A stretch of DNA of 64,000 bases from Syngnathus acus (Eukaryota > Chordata > Actinopteri > Syngnathiformes > Syngnathidae). The notes under the pieces were generated by a model. It worked only from the letters and a program-made list of their open reading frames with translations, ran no database searches and was not told where the DNA came from. Positions 11,154-24,706 of this stretch are shown here, in pieces. Position numbers and translations under genes: made by a program. The stretch is taken from contig NC_051106.1 of NCBI RefSeq assembly GCF_901709675.1, positions 5,278,001 through 5,342,000 on the forward strand. Reading direction: 5' to 3'. Position 1 is the first letter of the stretch. Each line of letters opens with the position of its first letter.

Positions 11154-12582
11154 CACTTGGGAGCAGCCGGGTACAGACACATGCAGTGAATGAACGGTCA
11201 GGAGATTTATTTGTTTGCTGTAATAAGGACTGTAAAACAGTAAGAGCTCTGTGCAGCCTTGCAGCCCCACCACCCCCCTCCCCTGCCCTATGGGTACAAT
11301 CAAATGTTGCCAGTAAATCAATAGAGCTGGGAGAGGTTTTTATAACCCAAGTTTAACACCCGGCTCTAAGTGCTCCAGGTGGCAGCTCATTTGTTCATTA
11401 TCCCAACTTATCACAATAAACAATGGCAACTCTGATTGGACTGCCCCAGCGACTTCACCAGGGAAGAATTGCGGAGGGAGAAGCTTCACCAAAAGTCAAC
11501 ATGGGCAAGAGAAAGACAATAACAGAAGAGAAGGAAACAAGAGGGAATTGGAATGGAACACCTATTGAAGCACGCAGGTTAGAATGAACAGTGGATGAAC
11601 TCTTCTGGCGGGCTACATTTATTCCTAGCATAGGCCTTATCTGAGCCAACAGCAATAGATAGAGACACCAGGAGAACATCTTTTAACAAGGGATAAAACG
11701 TTCAATGTTTCTCACCTAAGTCTTCGAGAAAGAATTTGGGTAAGAGAATCTTTGAATGAAGAGAATGCAGTTTGGCAGACAGACCTGATCACAAAAAGAA
11801 TCTTGGATTCAATCCTGGATTTTTATATTTTCAATATAATCAATGGATGGGATGAATACATATTTTCTTTCTCTGCCTCCTCTCAAGTCATCATCTGAAC
11901 AAAACTCTTTTACAAAACTCTCTTGTTTAAGATTTAAAAGCTTTCATCAACTTGCATTGCTTTGATTGATCAAGATCCAGATTTCTTGGTGCCTTGTGGA
12001 CACACTGTTCCAAAAGCGTATGACGACATAAGACATCTGCTTCGCGCTGATGTCAGCCGTATGTGATCGTCGGAAATAACGTGGCGAAAATCAGCAATCC
12101 GTGCGTACTGAAACTCAAGAATCCCACTCACAGGAAGGGGAACACTTTTGCATATGTTTGCCTCATCATAACAAACCATGTTTGACCTGAACCAAGTGCT
12201 GTTATGTTTTAAAGTATAGCAGTTCCCAGCATAGTATAGATCAGGTAAAGGCATCAGAAAGAGTTGAAAAGGAGATTGAAGACCCTCCTTGTGCATAGTT
12301 TAAGCAGTAAAATAGGCTTACACGTTTGCACATGGCTTTCCCCGAGGGAACTTACTGCATGAGATTGCAGTTTTGTGATTCCATTGGGAATTGATCCCAA
12401 AGACCAGGAGGACACAATTTTTTGTGTGTGAATCTCACACTAAATACAACCTCATGTTTTTGTCTTGTAATCATTTGGTTGTGTAAAAACAATGGTGAAG
12501 CAAAATGAGAAAAGATGCAGCTATTCAAATTTTGTGTGCTTAATTCATGACTCTTGTACAGGAGCGTGGCAGCTGGAATTTG
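11154..12582. other. Non-coding stretch, no convincing gene
   Basis: A minus-strand frame at 11455-11679 (74 codons) begins with a true ATG and a hydrophobic Leu-rich start that looks like a signal peptide. The rest of it is unremarkable and no homologue is recognised. A longer minus-strand frame at 11970-12296 also lacks any domain. I call neither a gene. Confidence 0.45.
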
Positions 12583-12671
12583 TAATTATGCAACACAACC
12601 GCTCTTTTTACCGAGCTACCGGCTTCTGCATAATTTACACGTCTATTAGCTCATCAATTACAGTGTAATTA
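12583..12671. promoter_or_regulatory. Homeodomain-motif cluster, possible enhancer
   Basis: TAATTA at 12583-12588, CAATTA at 12655-12660 and TAATTA at 12666-12671 lie within 90 bp, with CTATTAGC just before the last pair. Homeodomain proteins bind TAATTA cores. A+T-rich DNA produces these words often, so this is a weak call. Confidence 0.2.
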
Positions 12672-12739
12672 CTTCATTGCACACAGCTAGCTTTTTACTA
12701 TATAATAAAGCAAGTCTTCAAGTGAATATGTTCAACATA

Positions 12740-12757
12740 CAAACAAACAAACAAACA
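12740..12757. repeat. (CAAA)n microsatellite
   Basis: Four full CAAA units plus a partial unit, ending just before the duplicated segment that starts at 12765. Confidence 0.9.
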
Positions 12758-12764
12758 TCAAAGT

Positions 12765-12836
12765 AAGTGAACAAATGCTAACTAAAAAAATAAATCTATA
12801 GAAGAGGAATAAAAAAATGGAGGAAAATATTTTATT
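12765..12836 (+). repeat. Direct repeat, left copy (pairs with 12927-13006)
   Basis: It starts with AAGTGAACAAATGCTA and includes AGAGGAATAAAAAAATGG and AATATTTT. The same words occur in the same order in 12927-13006. The left copy lacks about 13 bases (the CCCAATCATT part) present in the right copy. The two copies flank a TAA/TA tract. Confidence 0.88.
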
Positions 12837-12842
12837 ATACAG

Positions 12843-12926
12843 TATAATAATAATAATTATATAATATATATATTTTATTATTATTATATTATTATTATTA
12901 TTATATTATATCATTATTTATATATT
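12843..12926. repeat. TAA/TA microsatellite tract
   Basis: A run of TAA, ATT and TA units lying exactly between the two copies of a direct repeat. Confidence 0.9.
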
Positions 12927-13006
12927 AAGTGAACAAATGCTAAATTTAAAAAAAATGATAAAAGAGGAATAAAAAAATGACCCAATCATTTGGAGGAGAA
13001 TATTTT
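12927..13006 (+). repeat. Direct repeat, right copy (pairs with 12765-12836)
   Basis: It repeats AAGTGAACAAATGCTA, then AAGAGGAATAAAAAAATG, then a CCCAATCATTTGG segment missing from the left copy, then AATATTTT. The offset between the copies is 162 bp. I read it as a local segmental duplication that includes the simple repeat, or as an expansion of the repeat between duplicated ends. Confidence 0.88.
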
Positions 13007-16000
13007 CAATGAACAACTTAAGATTTGTGTCTCACCTATGCACACCTTTTACCTTTCTCACCTCCGTTCACTTTTTTTTGATTAATTAATGACCTTTTTT
13101 TAAATGCATTATGCATGATAAGAATCACTTTGCAATGAATACAAACCAAAGCCCGGTTGCACGCTTTGGGATGGCAAATCTATTGACTGTCAACAGCAGC
13201 TCATTTGGTATGCATTACTTATAAAAGGATAGATTTGTTTCAGTGCAGTGAATACTAACAATCAAAACAACGCAAAGGGAATCAAAGTGCTTATGAGCCT
13301 TTTTGCATTAGGCAATATGGTTAAAATTCCAAGCACTTGCAGAAGAGAGATTGATGTGAATTTAGAATCCTATAGGTGCCCATTCCACCTGTTCTCTCTT
13401 TAAGTGAAAGTCCCTCTAGATTTCTTTGTAGCAAACATTAATGGCAGTCCCAAGCCAAACCACAGCTTACAAAACGCTATTAGGAATAAATCCGTGTCAT
13501 TATTTCCCCCAAAAGAGTGTATCGAAATAGAAATAATCTGGTCGTGTTGAATTGTCTCCATTATGAAACCACGAATAACAATATGATTTTTAGTATTATG
13601 ATAACATGATTGCTGTTTCGCCAGTGTAGAAAAATAAAAGTTGTTTTGGTCACAATGTATTTTATGGCTTACAGTATGTTCCTGTTTCCACTCCATTTGT
13701 CCCGCTACCTATTCTAAAAATATTGGAGCAGCATGTAAGTGGTGACCATGTTAAAGTCCGTGTATGTTTTCTACAAATTTTAACGATGGCGTCCTTTTAT
13801 TGGTATCCATGGTTCTTCCTAAAACGCTCCATAAGTTTATAGGGTCTGTAAACATGCGTGTGTGTGTGACGATCATTGGGACTTTAATCTTTTTTTTTTT
13901 TTTTTTAACTGAAACTTATGGTTCACATTAATCGAAAAAGGTTTACAGTGATTCCATTTATTAGCTCAAATAAAAGCAGAGGGCTGCAGCATTTCTTCAA
14001 ATTTGCGTGAGACGCAAACATTGTGCACACAATGTATCTTGAATAAACAGAGACATCATATATATTTGCAGGCCTGCACTTTCCATGATAATCCAGAATC
14101 AGCAGTGAGCGGGTTCACACAGCTGTTTGGGCTGCTGCAGGTCATAGCTGTGATAAATCTGGGGGAAGCTAGTCTCTATAATGAACTCCAGAAGGAGTCC
14201 GGGAGTTAAACACTGATGAGCAATGGAAATTGTGGTCAGCTTGAGAGCAGTTTGAACTGTCTAACAGGCGTGGACAAGATGGGAGGAAGGAAACGGCCAA
14301 ATGTTCCAAGGCTCAGCCACGGGCCTATTTTTGGAGAGGAGGGGAAGAGGAGGCCAGCTGTGCAGGAGTGGAACATTGCATGTGGCTGACTCCTGAAGAA
14401 AACTCAGCAGAAGTCTGCAGAGAGATTACTCGCACTGAGGCGCTGTCTACTTAAAAACTTTAATGTTGGGCTTGCCTTTTTGTTTTTGTATGACTGTAGG
14501 GAAAAAAGCAATGCGGCAAGCCACCGTTGCATAACTCTCTGGAGACACTGGTAAAAATCATTGGATCTCCTTTTCTGCACAAAATCTAACAACCTCTTTA
14601 ATTTAATCAGCAGTTTTTTACTTTTTGGTTACCAAACGGCAAAAACCCAGCACATCAATGTCTCTTGGGCATACAAAGATTTTCTGCTTTGTATTTAAAG
14701 CTTCTATTTCCACCAGGAGATGCAGCTCGGTTTGGTTCGAAGTAGTCTCCATATGGTGTGTAGGCGGGATAGCGGTGGCTGTGTCAGCTATGTAAATAGT
14801 GTGACATCATAACAGCATGACTGAGTAAATCACAAATGAATTTAACTCAGAAGGAATGTAGGCTGACATTATCTGGCATGGTCAAATTGCAAACATTTTC
14901 GAATCAGTCTCAGTCTTTCCACTCCCTGTATGTCCGTATTTGTCCTTCTTCACACTAATTACTCTAAACTGTGTATTTATTGTTGACCCATACTATACAT
15001 ATAATTTGATTAGTACAAAAAATAAATAAATATAATAATATTTCTGAATCAGCACGTTTTGGCCAATTAGTTTTATGTGGGTAAATATTACCCAGGCTAT
15101 TTTGATTCCTGATTCAAAATTTTCCGGCCATAATAGTAAAAACAATCCAGAGATAAATTCACACATTTCATGGCAATGCAAAAGAAATTATCAGAATTTT
15201 CTAAAAATTCCGGGTGGCATTACAGAGCTAATTTCTCAGGCCCAGGACTGAAATGAAAAGTTTTTGAGTATGAACCACCCCCCCAGGCGGAGATTTATTT
15301 GGCCAAAGAATAATACCATAAATAATTCTGTACTGGCTGCCTGTGCCCAAACGCCTGCTTGTTCTTATCCTGGCAGGTGTAAGCAAACCCTTGGTCAAGC
15401 AAAAGCAAACCAGCTATAAAGGGAGACAGGAAGGGGGGGAGATATGGGAGGGTGAATATTTTTTTGGGTGGTCTGGAGTAAGTGCTTTCTCACATTCTGT
15501 TTTTTCTGCACCGCCTTTCACCTTTGAATGATCTTTGATTCCTTCCATTTGTTGGCCACAAAAGATTCTTTGTGAACATGCAACGGTAATGGTTCCTGTA
15601 TTGATATGCATAATAAACTCCAATGGCTGCAGTTTGGTGCATTCATATTGACGTGCATTCACTGTCACCGCCGCTTATTGTCTCGATAATTGATCGTATT
15701 GATCGCGGTCAGTGAAAATGAACTCGAAGAGTAGTTTAAAAGGTGAGAATGTTTCGAGAGAATCAATATGAATCAATAGTTAAAAGGGTGACACCGTTAT
15801 TGCCCCGTCGTGTATTGGGTGGCCTCGGCTGGTTCCAGTTTAAATTGGCTTTTATTTGTGTTTTGAGTTCCAAACATTCTTACCATGAGTCTCGTCTGGC
15901 TTATGTCTTGACAAAGTAAATAAATCACGCCGTACCTTCGCCGGGCGGGTTGGAATGTCAAAAGTCAGGAGGTCAGCAGAGCCAACAGCCAAATTAGGTT

Positions 16001-18660
16001 TGAAGACGCCACACACATTTGATTACCAGCTAGCTTGTCCAAGATGGCTGGGTGACGAGTTGAGAGATTTGAGAGGAGTTGAGTCACTTTGTGTGAAAGA
16101 GTGCAGTGCTATATGCATTTGACACCATGTCGCAGTGGGACTACGGCTGGTGAACACTTTTGGCTGTCGGGCAAGAAAGTTGACACTGAAGTGGCAATCC
16201 TCTGCATCATCCTGTCACATACATGCAAGTGCTAATTCAATTGATTTTCAACTAGATACTCCCAATTCCCTGACAAAGTGTACGGGGATGTGAAGAAATA
16301 TTGCCTTAGATTCGATTAGCGTTCCAACATATTCTATTGAATCTGGCATTTTTGTGGCCAACTGTAAACTAGAGTTTAGACCGCCTAAAAGCAGGTCTAA
16401 CTTGTGGCACTGGTGGTAAAACACAGTTTTTGCAAAATTATACGAGGCACAGGCATTCTCTCAATCATTGTCCAAATCAATTTTAATGGAATTATCATGA
16501 TCAAATAATAGCTAAATATTTTAACAGCACGGTCACGGTGCCAAATACACTTTTCAGTTTGTTTTTTTATAGATTTTTTTTTTAAATGCACAACCATTAC
16601 TGTGTTTCATAATATGCTAACCCACAAAATGCCTTTTTATTGCGAGTCATCCTTCGCCTTGAAAAAATTAGGAAAGCAGTCTTAGTTTTCACACATCTTG
16701 TTCCAATTTGAGTTTTATTTTTTTCATAAGACCACAAAATTATTCTTTGGAACACGCTTCTTCTCCAATTATTTCCAATGCCAAAACTTAACAACTTCTG
16801 TCTTCTGCTCTCCATAGTAACGCAATACATTCGAGACGTGTTTGGGTCACGGGGTTTAAAAACATTTAAAATGATTGCTGACAAGTTAAGCAGTTTGCCA
16901 CTGTTGGAATTTTATGGAGCAGTTATTCAGAGAAAGCCAGGAATGCCATTCCAAACAAATTAGGCTTTAGAAAGCTCAAATGACAGTTTTTCTTGTAATT
17001 GGAAACGATGAAATGAATGTTTGATATGTGGCTTTCAAGCGGCGCAATGAAGGGAAACTTGTGGTTTTCCTACCTCATCCTGCTCTCATTATAAATCTTC
17101 AAAATGATTTATAATGTGGCTTTCGGCTGAATAAACAGTTATGATTTGGCGCAACGTAGACACAGTAGACACGCAACTTCAACGAGCCTTGCTGTATGCA
17201 AACCATGGAAATGAAAACACTAAGGATCCTCGCTGGTGGCCATTATGAATGTAAAGTCATGCATTATAGATTCGCAGGTGAATTTATTTATTCTCCCGCA
17301 AAAGTCGGAAATGTAAGCTGGGCCTGAATCGATGCGAGCGAGTTCATCTCTGTCCGCCTAATCATTCGCTAATGGCTACTATCAATTGTCGGCCCCTCAG
17401 CTTCACCATCCCTGCACTTGCAATTAAAGTCAACAAGCACATACTGTACTGTCGGCTAAAGGTGCTTGAGCGCCGGATTCCGGGTTAATGTATTGATTAT
17501 CCTCTGCATGGTGAATTGGATTTATTCCGCATCATCAGTCTTGTTTATTTATTTATAAGCCTGCTGTAATTCATCAAAAATGAAAGATTTTCCTTCTTGG
17601 TGATGGGTGTGAGCATGGCCTCTCGAGGTAATCAAATGTGTTGTTTGTGTTTTTAACTATAACACGAATCGGCCATTGACGAAGTCGAATTTACCGGTGT
17701 ATGTAATGTACGTCGTTTTGTTTGTCGCACTGATTTTTAAAAGGCATTTGAATATGTGCCTTATTTATTTGCTTGTAAGGGAGCATGCCCTGCACTCACA
17801 CATCATTGACAAATACAACAGAGTACAAAGGGAATCTTGCTTTTGGAGCAGCATTATTTATTCATGGTGCCCTGGAGTCTTCCTGTCCATTCAGACATCA
17901 GGGTAGTGGGTCTGTTTCACTCTTTTATCTTGTTAGGGGAATATATTGACACCAGTTCGACAACATAGTCACATCAGAGTAGAAAGTTGCATGTTGTTAT
18001 GGTTGTTTTGGTATAGTGAAACAATAAATACTGTCCCTTTGCAACTTTTTTTCTGCTTTTCATTAAATCCCATTTTATTACTTTTCTTGAATATGCCATT
18101 TTTCCACTGGCCTGACAATTCCCAACACTATTGTTTTGTTGAGTTATGCATGTATCATAATGATTACATTCAAGCATATGCAGGAGGTGTCTAGTGAATA
18201 TTTTATTGGTGTCGCTCTACATAATTCTTCCTGAAGGTCTGATCTCTACTGGTCAGTGCTATTCTAGTCTTGTTAATTATTTCCATCACTTGCATTTCAC
18301 AGTGTAGAACAACCATTTAGTTAAAAAAATCAAATAACAAAATCAAGTCTCCAAATGTTCATTATTCAAAAGACAAACAGCTCCTTATTTTTTGATAGCA
18401 TCTTGATTTTTGATATATTATTAATATGATGCTTCTCTACGTCGCTGGAAGTAATTCAACGCTTAAGTCGCAGCTGAGCTCCGGGGAGCGTTGCTACTTT
18501 ATGCACAACACAATGTGTGTGTGTCTTCACTTCTTACTTTGGCATTGATGCACGCTAATGTACTCCACCTCCCCTTGGGTGGATCTGTCTGGATCATCTC
18601 ATCACAATCCCATACATCCATCTCACCGTCCGATGGTGCGTCGCCGGTTATGAAACACTT
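13007..18660. other. Long non-coding stretch, nothing identified
   Basis: I see no gene, RNA gene or mobile element in these 5.6 kb. A 17-T run lies at 13890-13906. Open frames are all below 100 codons and lack protein features. Composition is A+T-rich and even. Confidence 0.5.
13890..13906. repeat. Poly-T tract (17 T)
   Basis: An uninterrupted 17-T run. A TG-rich patch lies about 25 bp upstream. Confidence 0.93.
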
Positions 18661-21600
18661 TTAGCCAACCGATGCTTCTTTAGATTGCTGCCGGCCAGCA
18701 TGCGGCCTATTCACCGTAATACAATATTCTCCCTCTAGTATGCACCTGTCTCCCACTGACAAGCGCGCATCATTCTGTAGGGGGGTCAGCGGGGGTCTCC
18801 CATCACTGTCCAAGTCTGCTGTGTGACTGACGCAAATCCTATAGAATGGCTCGTTTTCAACTTGAGCATGCATCCCCTCTTGACACTGCCTGCAGATCGC
18901 CAGTAACAATATCACCTATACAATCAATTTCACTGCTGCCTTTGAGGTCCCCGTGGAAGCCATTGATCCACGCTTTCATGTCACGCCCTTTCATAAATTG
19001 CAACCTTTTTGATATCGGCATGGCCTGATCACCAAGCATGCCCGTGTCGCTCTCAAGTGGGCTGACGATGGAGGCAGCGAGTCCCGGGCAGAGCCGCAGC
19101 GGTGTCACAGGTGTCAATACCGCTGCCTCTTATTGACAATCGTGCTCCCGTGGACCCCATGAAATGACATCTTAGATGACTAGACCCCACTTTAATCCTG
19201 ACCCTAAACCTCATCCCTGAAATATGTAACTGCATGGCCCCTCGGAGGGCAATTCATTTTTTTCCCATTTGGAAATCAGAAAGACTTTCAGCGACAGGCT
19301 ACGCCAAATGGGAAGGTCAGTGGTACACGAAGACTGAGCTACACCATAGCATGAGATATATTTTTATGGAGGAAAATGAATAAAAGCAAGTAGGCGAATG
19401 TGGTCAGACAGACTAGAAATGGGCAAAATGATAACTTATTCGAGCAAGAATCCCATTGATTCTGTGGATTAGACTCTTGTCTTGAGACAAATGAGAGAAA
19501 TGGAGTGCACAACTGGTTGAAACCAACAGAGGTGGTCTGAAGTTTGTGGTCTGAAGGACTTCAACGTTCATCTATGAAGACATCCACTATGCTTTTGTAA
19601 TTCAAATAAAACAGGAGTGCATGTTTTATTAAACCTTTTAATACAAACTATTTAAGAAAATCAATAGATTAGATTAATTCACCATCAATGCTAATATTAT
19701 TGCCCCAAAAACGTTTTCTGTTCATCATGATTATACATTGTAGTTGTGTCGTACATTAGAGTGCAATACCCACTGGCGGAGCTCATTTATTTATTTATTT
19801 TTTCCCTTGGAGGGGTTATGGGTTTGGGCAAGGATATCTAAAAAAATAAAATAAAAAAAATAACAACCCCAAAAAAGATTTCAGACAACGCTGATAAATA
19901 CGGATAAAATATCTTCTCTATGGTAGATGGGTGGAAATGTGGAAAACGTTCTAAAAAAAAAATCAAAAATACTCAATAGTCAATTATTTGACCTGGGGAG
20001 AGTCTAAGCATATTTCAGGAGGTGGGGGTAGTACCCTGCAGCCCCCCTCCCACGACTTCTTTTCTATCTTTGAAACCAGTAATGACGTTTCTCTACTATC
20101 CTAAGCCGTTTGGGTTCACATTGGCTCAGAAGTGATGCTTAAGATGCTTAAAATCATCCATAAACACGATCATTTGATACTGGCACTCGACTGCCTCCTC
20201 GCCCCTAAGCTATCCTGTTATTTGACTCTGGCGGCACACGTGGGAGCTGTGAGGATGAAATATTGCCATTATAAGGCGAGTCCACATTGCGAATGAGGGA
20301 TGTGTGCAAAGCCTTCTTTGCCACTAGGGGAAATGTTAAGAGCTCTGACTGAAATCTCATTGTGGGAATAAATGTTGCTAGCCCGCTCTTAACAGTGTCA
20401 TTTGCCTTTCCTTGACACATGCTCTTTTCTGCACAGGAAACTTCTCATTGAGTTAATTAACATTTGAAGAAATAATGAAAGGGAGACCATTTTTACATGT
20501 CCATCAGTGGCTGATGGTTGTGTTCACTTGAAGTGCCATAAGTCGCCTGAACTGACAGCAGATGGTGCTCTTTGGGCACATTCGCTTTGGCCCGCTCCTT
20601 TGAGCAATCCATCATCATTCTCCTTCCCTGTCTTCTCCCCTCAACACCACTGAGAGGAACTCCGGACCACCATCCTCCTTGCCTTCATTTACCTTTGTAC
20701 AGCGGGAATGTCAGCCTGCACAGCCTTAAGTTTTTTTTTGTTTTAATCCGGGGAGCCGGCGGCAGCGAGTCTGCGTACAGTTTAGACAGGGATCCACAGG
20801 GCGCTTCTTAATGATGTGGTTCACTGATAAACCTGGCAAGACTGGCTGACGGAGAATTGTGTCTGTGTGGAGAGAAAGCCCCCACCTAAAAATAAAAAAG
20901 AGGCACAGTGTATAGGGACTACGAAAAGAAAGCACAGCGAGAGGGCAACCAAAGTTCAACGCTTTAAACTTTCAAACTTGTCTTCAATTCCACAAATGGT
21001 TGCGTTATAGAGCAGATGACGAATGGCTTTCCAGGAGAGGAGGCATCACATGAACAATACTTCAAAGTGCTAGGAACTAACTAAGACACAGAGGATTTGC
21101 AAGAAAACAAAAGGAATAATTGCCGCCGAAAAACAGGTCGTGTTTTTCTCGGCAACATTGTGATGTTGTCAGGATTATCTTGACGTATTCATTCTTATAA
21201 ACTCAAGACATTCTTAGTGGGGTCTCACATTTTCTTACTATGACTTTTTTGTAGTATTGTGAACCCCGCATTATCTGCAGTGACTGTTTTTTTCTGGTGC
21301 TCACTTACTTGCTGAAAAACCCAATAATTCCACCACTGTCATTTCCCGCACAGAGTCTTTATTTCCTAACAGGGGGTCCAATACCCCAGGAATCAATCGG
21401 GTGTATTTTTTTTTTCCCACTGATAAAACATGTTGTACATCCCCAGTTCCAGTTGTCAAGCGATCAAACAAACTGGCACGGCTTGTTGTCGAGTAATATA
21501 CTGGCGCACCCTTTTTTTAGAAGCAGAGGTTATCTTATTAGCATACTAATTTCTGACACTTTGTGGGGATAGTGAAAGAGGAGCTCATCACTACTACCCC

Positions 21601-24583
21601 AAGAGCTTTCTGAACCATGACTACAATGCAAATATTTTAATAGGCCAGAATTTTCCATGGCGGTGTATTACGGTGATGAGATTAAAATCCGATTTTTTTT
21701 TTTTTTCCCGTCCAGTCAGCAAAAGCTGTATCGGGGCAGTCGATTAAGATTTGTCGTAATGTGATGGGGTATAGTTTGAAATGATCCCCTGCTCTGCTAA
21801 ATGTATGACAAGCTACTTCTAAAAGGGTCAGCGCCGTGCCCTTGATCCACCAGAGGCTTTAAATACACATTCTGCTGCTTTCAGCATATGCACTCATTCT
21901 CCCCGTCTCCCCCTCTCAAGCGAAACGTCAATGAAGTGAATCTGCAGACACTTTTTTATACATTTCCCACACAATAGGAATCAATGCACGACTAATTCAC
22001 ATATTCATTAAGAAAATATGTCCGCACTTCCGTACCGGTTTTGAATGAGCTGACAAATTATGCCTTTTCACATAAGTGCTTTGATTGAGCAGCAGCCAGT
22101 TGAATTCAGACTTTTGTTCTCCCCCCACCCGTCCCTCCCAGTTAATAGTCCTACTTAATACTCATCAATCATTGCTGTCAAAAATATTGATTGCTAGCAA
22201 GATTAAATCAGAGTTATTCTCCTGCCATGGCTATTACACTGTATGTGGAAACATTTCTTGGTTTACTAGGAGTGAAAGGCAGTGGATTGTGCTGACATTT
22301 AAATACCAGGGTGTTAAATCAATGCTTAAATTGTTAAATTATTTTGAAGAGTATTTTGGTTTTTCTGCACATCTATGTAGTTTTATGATGGAATACTTGT
22401 GCATGACTTTTCAATGGGAATGTGTCATGGTGTTTTCAAGAGGTCAACCATATGTGGATTATGTCACGCTGCATGACGACGTGCTTGCATGGAGTGGATG
22501 TGTCATGAGTGATGACATCACAGATGCAAATCATTGTGGCATTTTTAAGTGGCTGAAAGGCACTTAAACCTGAATCAATGAATATTGTGTGTTTTATATA
22601 CACTTATAGTTAATGCTAATATGTGTAAAAATATTTTTGAAAAGTGTTAACTATCAAAGCCGCTTATCTTTTACATGCACGTTTTCATAAAATAGGCAGT
22701 TAAATGATTTACTTGCTTGATTTATTTCAATTTGATGGGTGGGCAGTTCCTCCAGAGATCCAGCTATGATAAAATCAATTAAACAGTCATTTGCTTTATT
22801 GATTTGTTTTTATTGATTTTTTTTTTATCCTCGTATCTACTATCACAGCAAAAGCAAAAATTAGGCATATTTAAAGTCAACAAAGAGTCATATTATCAAA
22901 TATTTTAATATACCGTGTGCCAATGTAATGTTATCAAATTAAATAAATGTTAATGATTAATAATGCAAGGGCAATTTACTGCATTTTGTTGCTTTAATTA
23001 TTAAGATATCTATGATAAGAAAAAAAAATGTCCACGTGAGAGGTTCATCACAGGAGATTTATGATAATAGCTGAGTGTAGAGCGAGCCTCATCAGCACCG
23101 CAGTGTTGTGAGCTAAGATGCCGTCGGACAGGTGCTACGCTGTGTGCCTCAGCGCCCCCAACAGAGTCCGATGCAGTCATGCTCGCCGGAGATGACATCA
23201 CCAGGTTACGGCTCATCTGACTCATCCTCCTACAACACACGGCTCACCACCTAAGACAGTGAAAATAGAAAAAAAAAAGAATTAAATCGCGCTAATCATC
23301 TTGCTCTGACGGGTGATGCTTTGCTTCAGTGCATCAATAGCTGTTTTATGTAAAACAAGAGTAAGTAGGTAGTTGGAGAAGAAATAAGCAATTAAAGTTG
23401 AATAGTCAAGAATAGGGATAAGGCTATTACACTTTTAGTGTGAGGGGGCTGTGACTCAGTGAAGGTCCATGGCTTCCTTGGACGTAAAGCAATGATCTCT
23501 TTAATTACCTTGCATAAAAATCCACCATATAATGCACATCATATGATTGCATTGCAGTGACTGTCTTACGCAAGACAAGGGGAAATATGTCGGCAATGTA
23601 AATGGATGGGCTCGTTTTTGTCTCGGTAAAATTAATTTTGCAATTCCTACTATATTTTAGTCGAGGCTGAATCGATTTTTGCCATATGGAAACGTAATCT
23701 GTCAAGCACATAATAGAAGCTTCCAAAATGGAAGTGAAAGACGGCCACATAAAAATCAGAACCTGAGATGCAGGTAGGATGACTTTAACAGTAATGTGTT
23801 TATAAAAAGATGATGACGCCACGTAAAATCAGTCTGCATTTTATTTTTTGATGGTTTCCTGCAGATTTTCTCTCTTGCGAGCACATCTGATAAGTCGGCA
23901 TTACATCATCCCTTTCCTTCCCGGCAAAGAGCACCGTGCTGTGATGAGATCACAGCGGCTCCATCACCATCTCATTCCCTTCCTTCCAACCCCGCAGCCA
24001 CACACACACCCACCACTCGTGTCATCCCAGCAGCGCAGCACATAGCCGCGGGACCGAAAAGATCCTTTCTTGACAGTTAGGGAGATGCTGTTTGTCTCTT
24101 ATAAAATACTCTTCTGCTTGGGTTCATCCACGGGTGAAGCCTCTCCATTTCAGGTGTAACAGGAAGAAAATTTCTAACACACCACCACGTACACACATGC
24201 AAACCGATAAGTTACAACACTTCGGTGGTGTTTACAGAATGATAAAAGAGCATACAAATCATTTTTGGATGAAAAAAAAAATTATTTTCCCCTTCTTTGC
24301 TTTTTCAATGACTCAACCTTAGTGCAAACATATAGTCTAACTATATGATGGATGCTAACATTGCAATTTGAGTAGTACAAATCTTCAATGTGCCCCGAAG
24401 TCGTAATCACAGAACAATGAACGCTCCCCGGTGCACTAATATTTACCTCCAAGTACAAAGGAGGCTGCATTTGTATGGCGCTAATGTAATTTATACTAGG
24501 ATCAAACAAACTGGTTAACTAATTGCTGCAGAGTGGAGTGTAGGAATAATTTCTTCTAGGGTCAAATTATGGTCCGTCCGTTT
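18661..24583. other. Long non-coding stretch, nothing identified
   Basis: At 18661-19117 two minus-strand frames overlap in different phases (84 and 86 codons). They are balanced in composition but bounded by stops, and I recognise neither. A 14-T run lies at 21693-21706. POU octamers lie at 21626 and 22524. The 160-codon frame at 22085-22567 opens without an acceptor or Kozak context and is unrecognised. No mobile element is seen. Confidence 0.45.
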
Positions 24584-24706
24584 ATCCATCCATCCATCCA
24601 TCCATCCATCCATCCATCCATCCATCCATCCATCCATCCATCCATCCATCCATCCATCCATCCATCCATCCATCCATCCATCCATCCATCCATCCATCCA
24701 TCCATC
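24584..24706. repeat. (ATCC)n microsatellite, about 31 units
   Basis: A perfect 123-bp run of ATCC (GGAT on the other strand). The uninterrupted length suggests an active, polymorphic locus. The Trp-Met-Asp-Gly and His-Pro-Ser-Ile repeat peptides read from its two strands are artefacts. The SINE at 32301 ends in the same GGAT-type repeat, but no SINE body adjoins this tract on either side. Confidence 0.98.

Noticed and set aside
10902-11321. 139-codon Ile/Tyr-rich frame on the minus strand
   Set aside because: It comes from the TA repeat tract, which reads as Ile-Tyr repeats.
11455-11679. Minus-strand 74-codon frame with a signal-peptide-like start
   Set aside because: A hydrophobic start is common by chance in T-rich DNA, and the remainder shows no cysteine pattern or family signature.
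18661-19117. Two overlapping minus-strand frames with protein-like composition
   Set aside because: They are in different phases, the 84-codon one has a stop immediately upstream and begins with GTG, and neither is recognised. A frame-shifted pseudogene cannot be excluded but is not supported.
22085-22567. 160-codon frame on the plus strand
   Set aside because: There is no recognised domain, acceptor or Kozak-type start. The length is within chance for 64 kb read in six frames.
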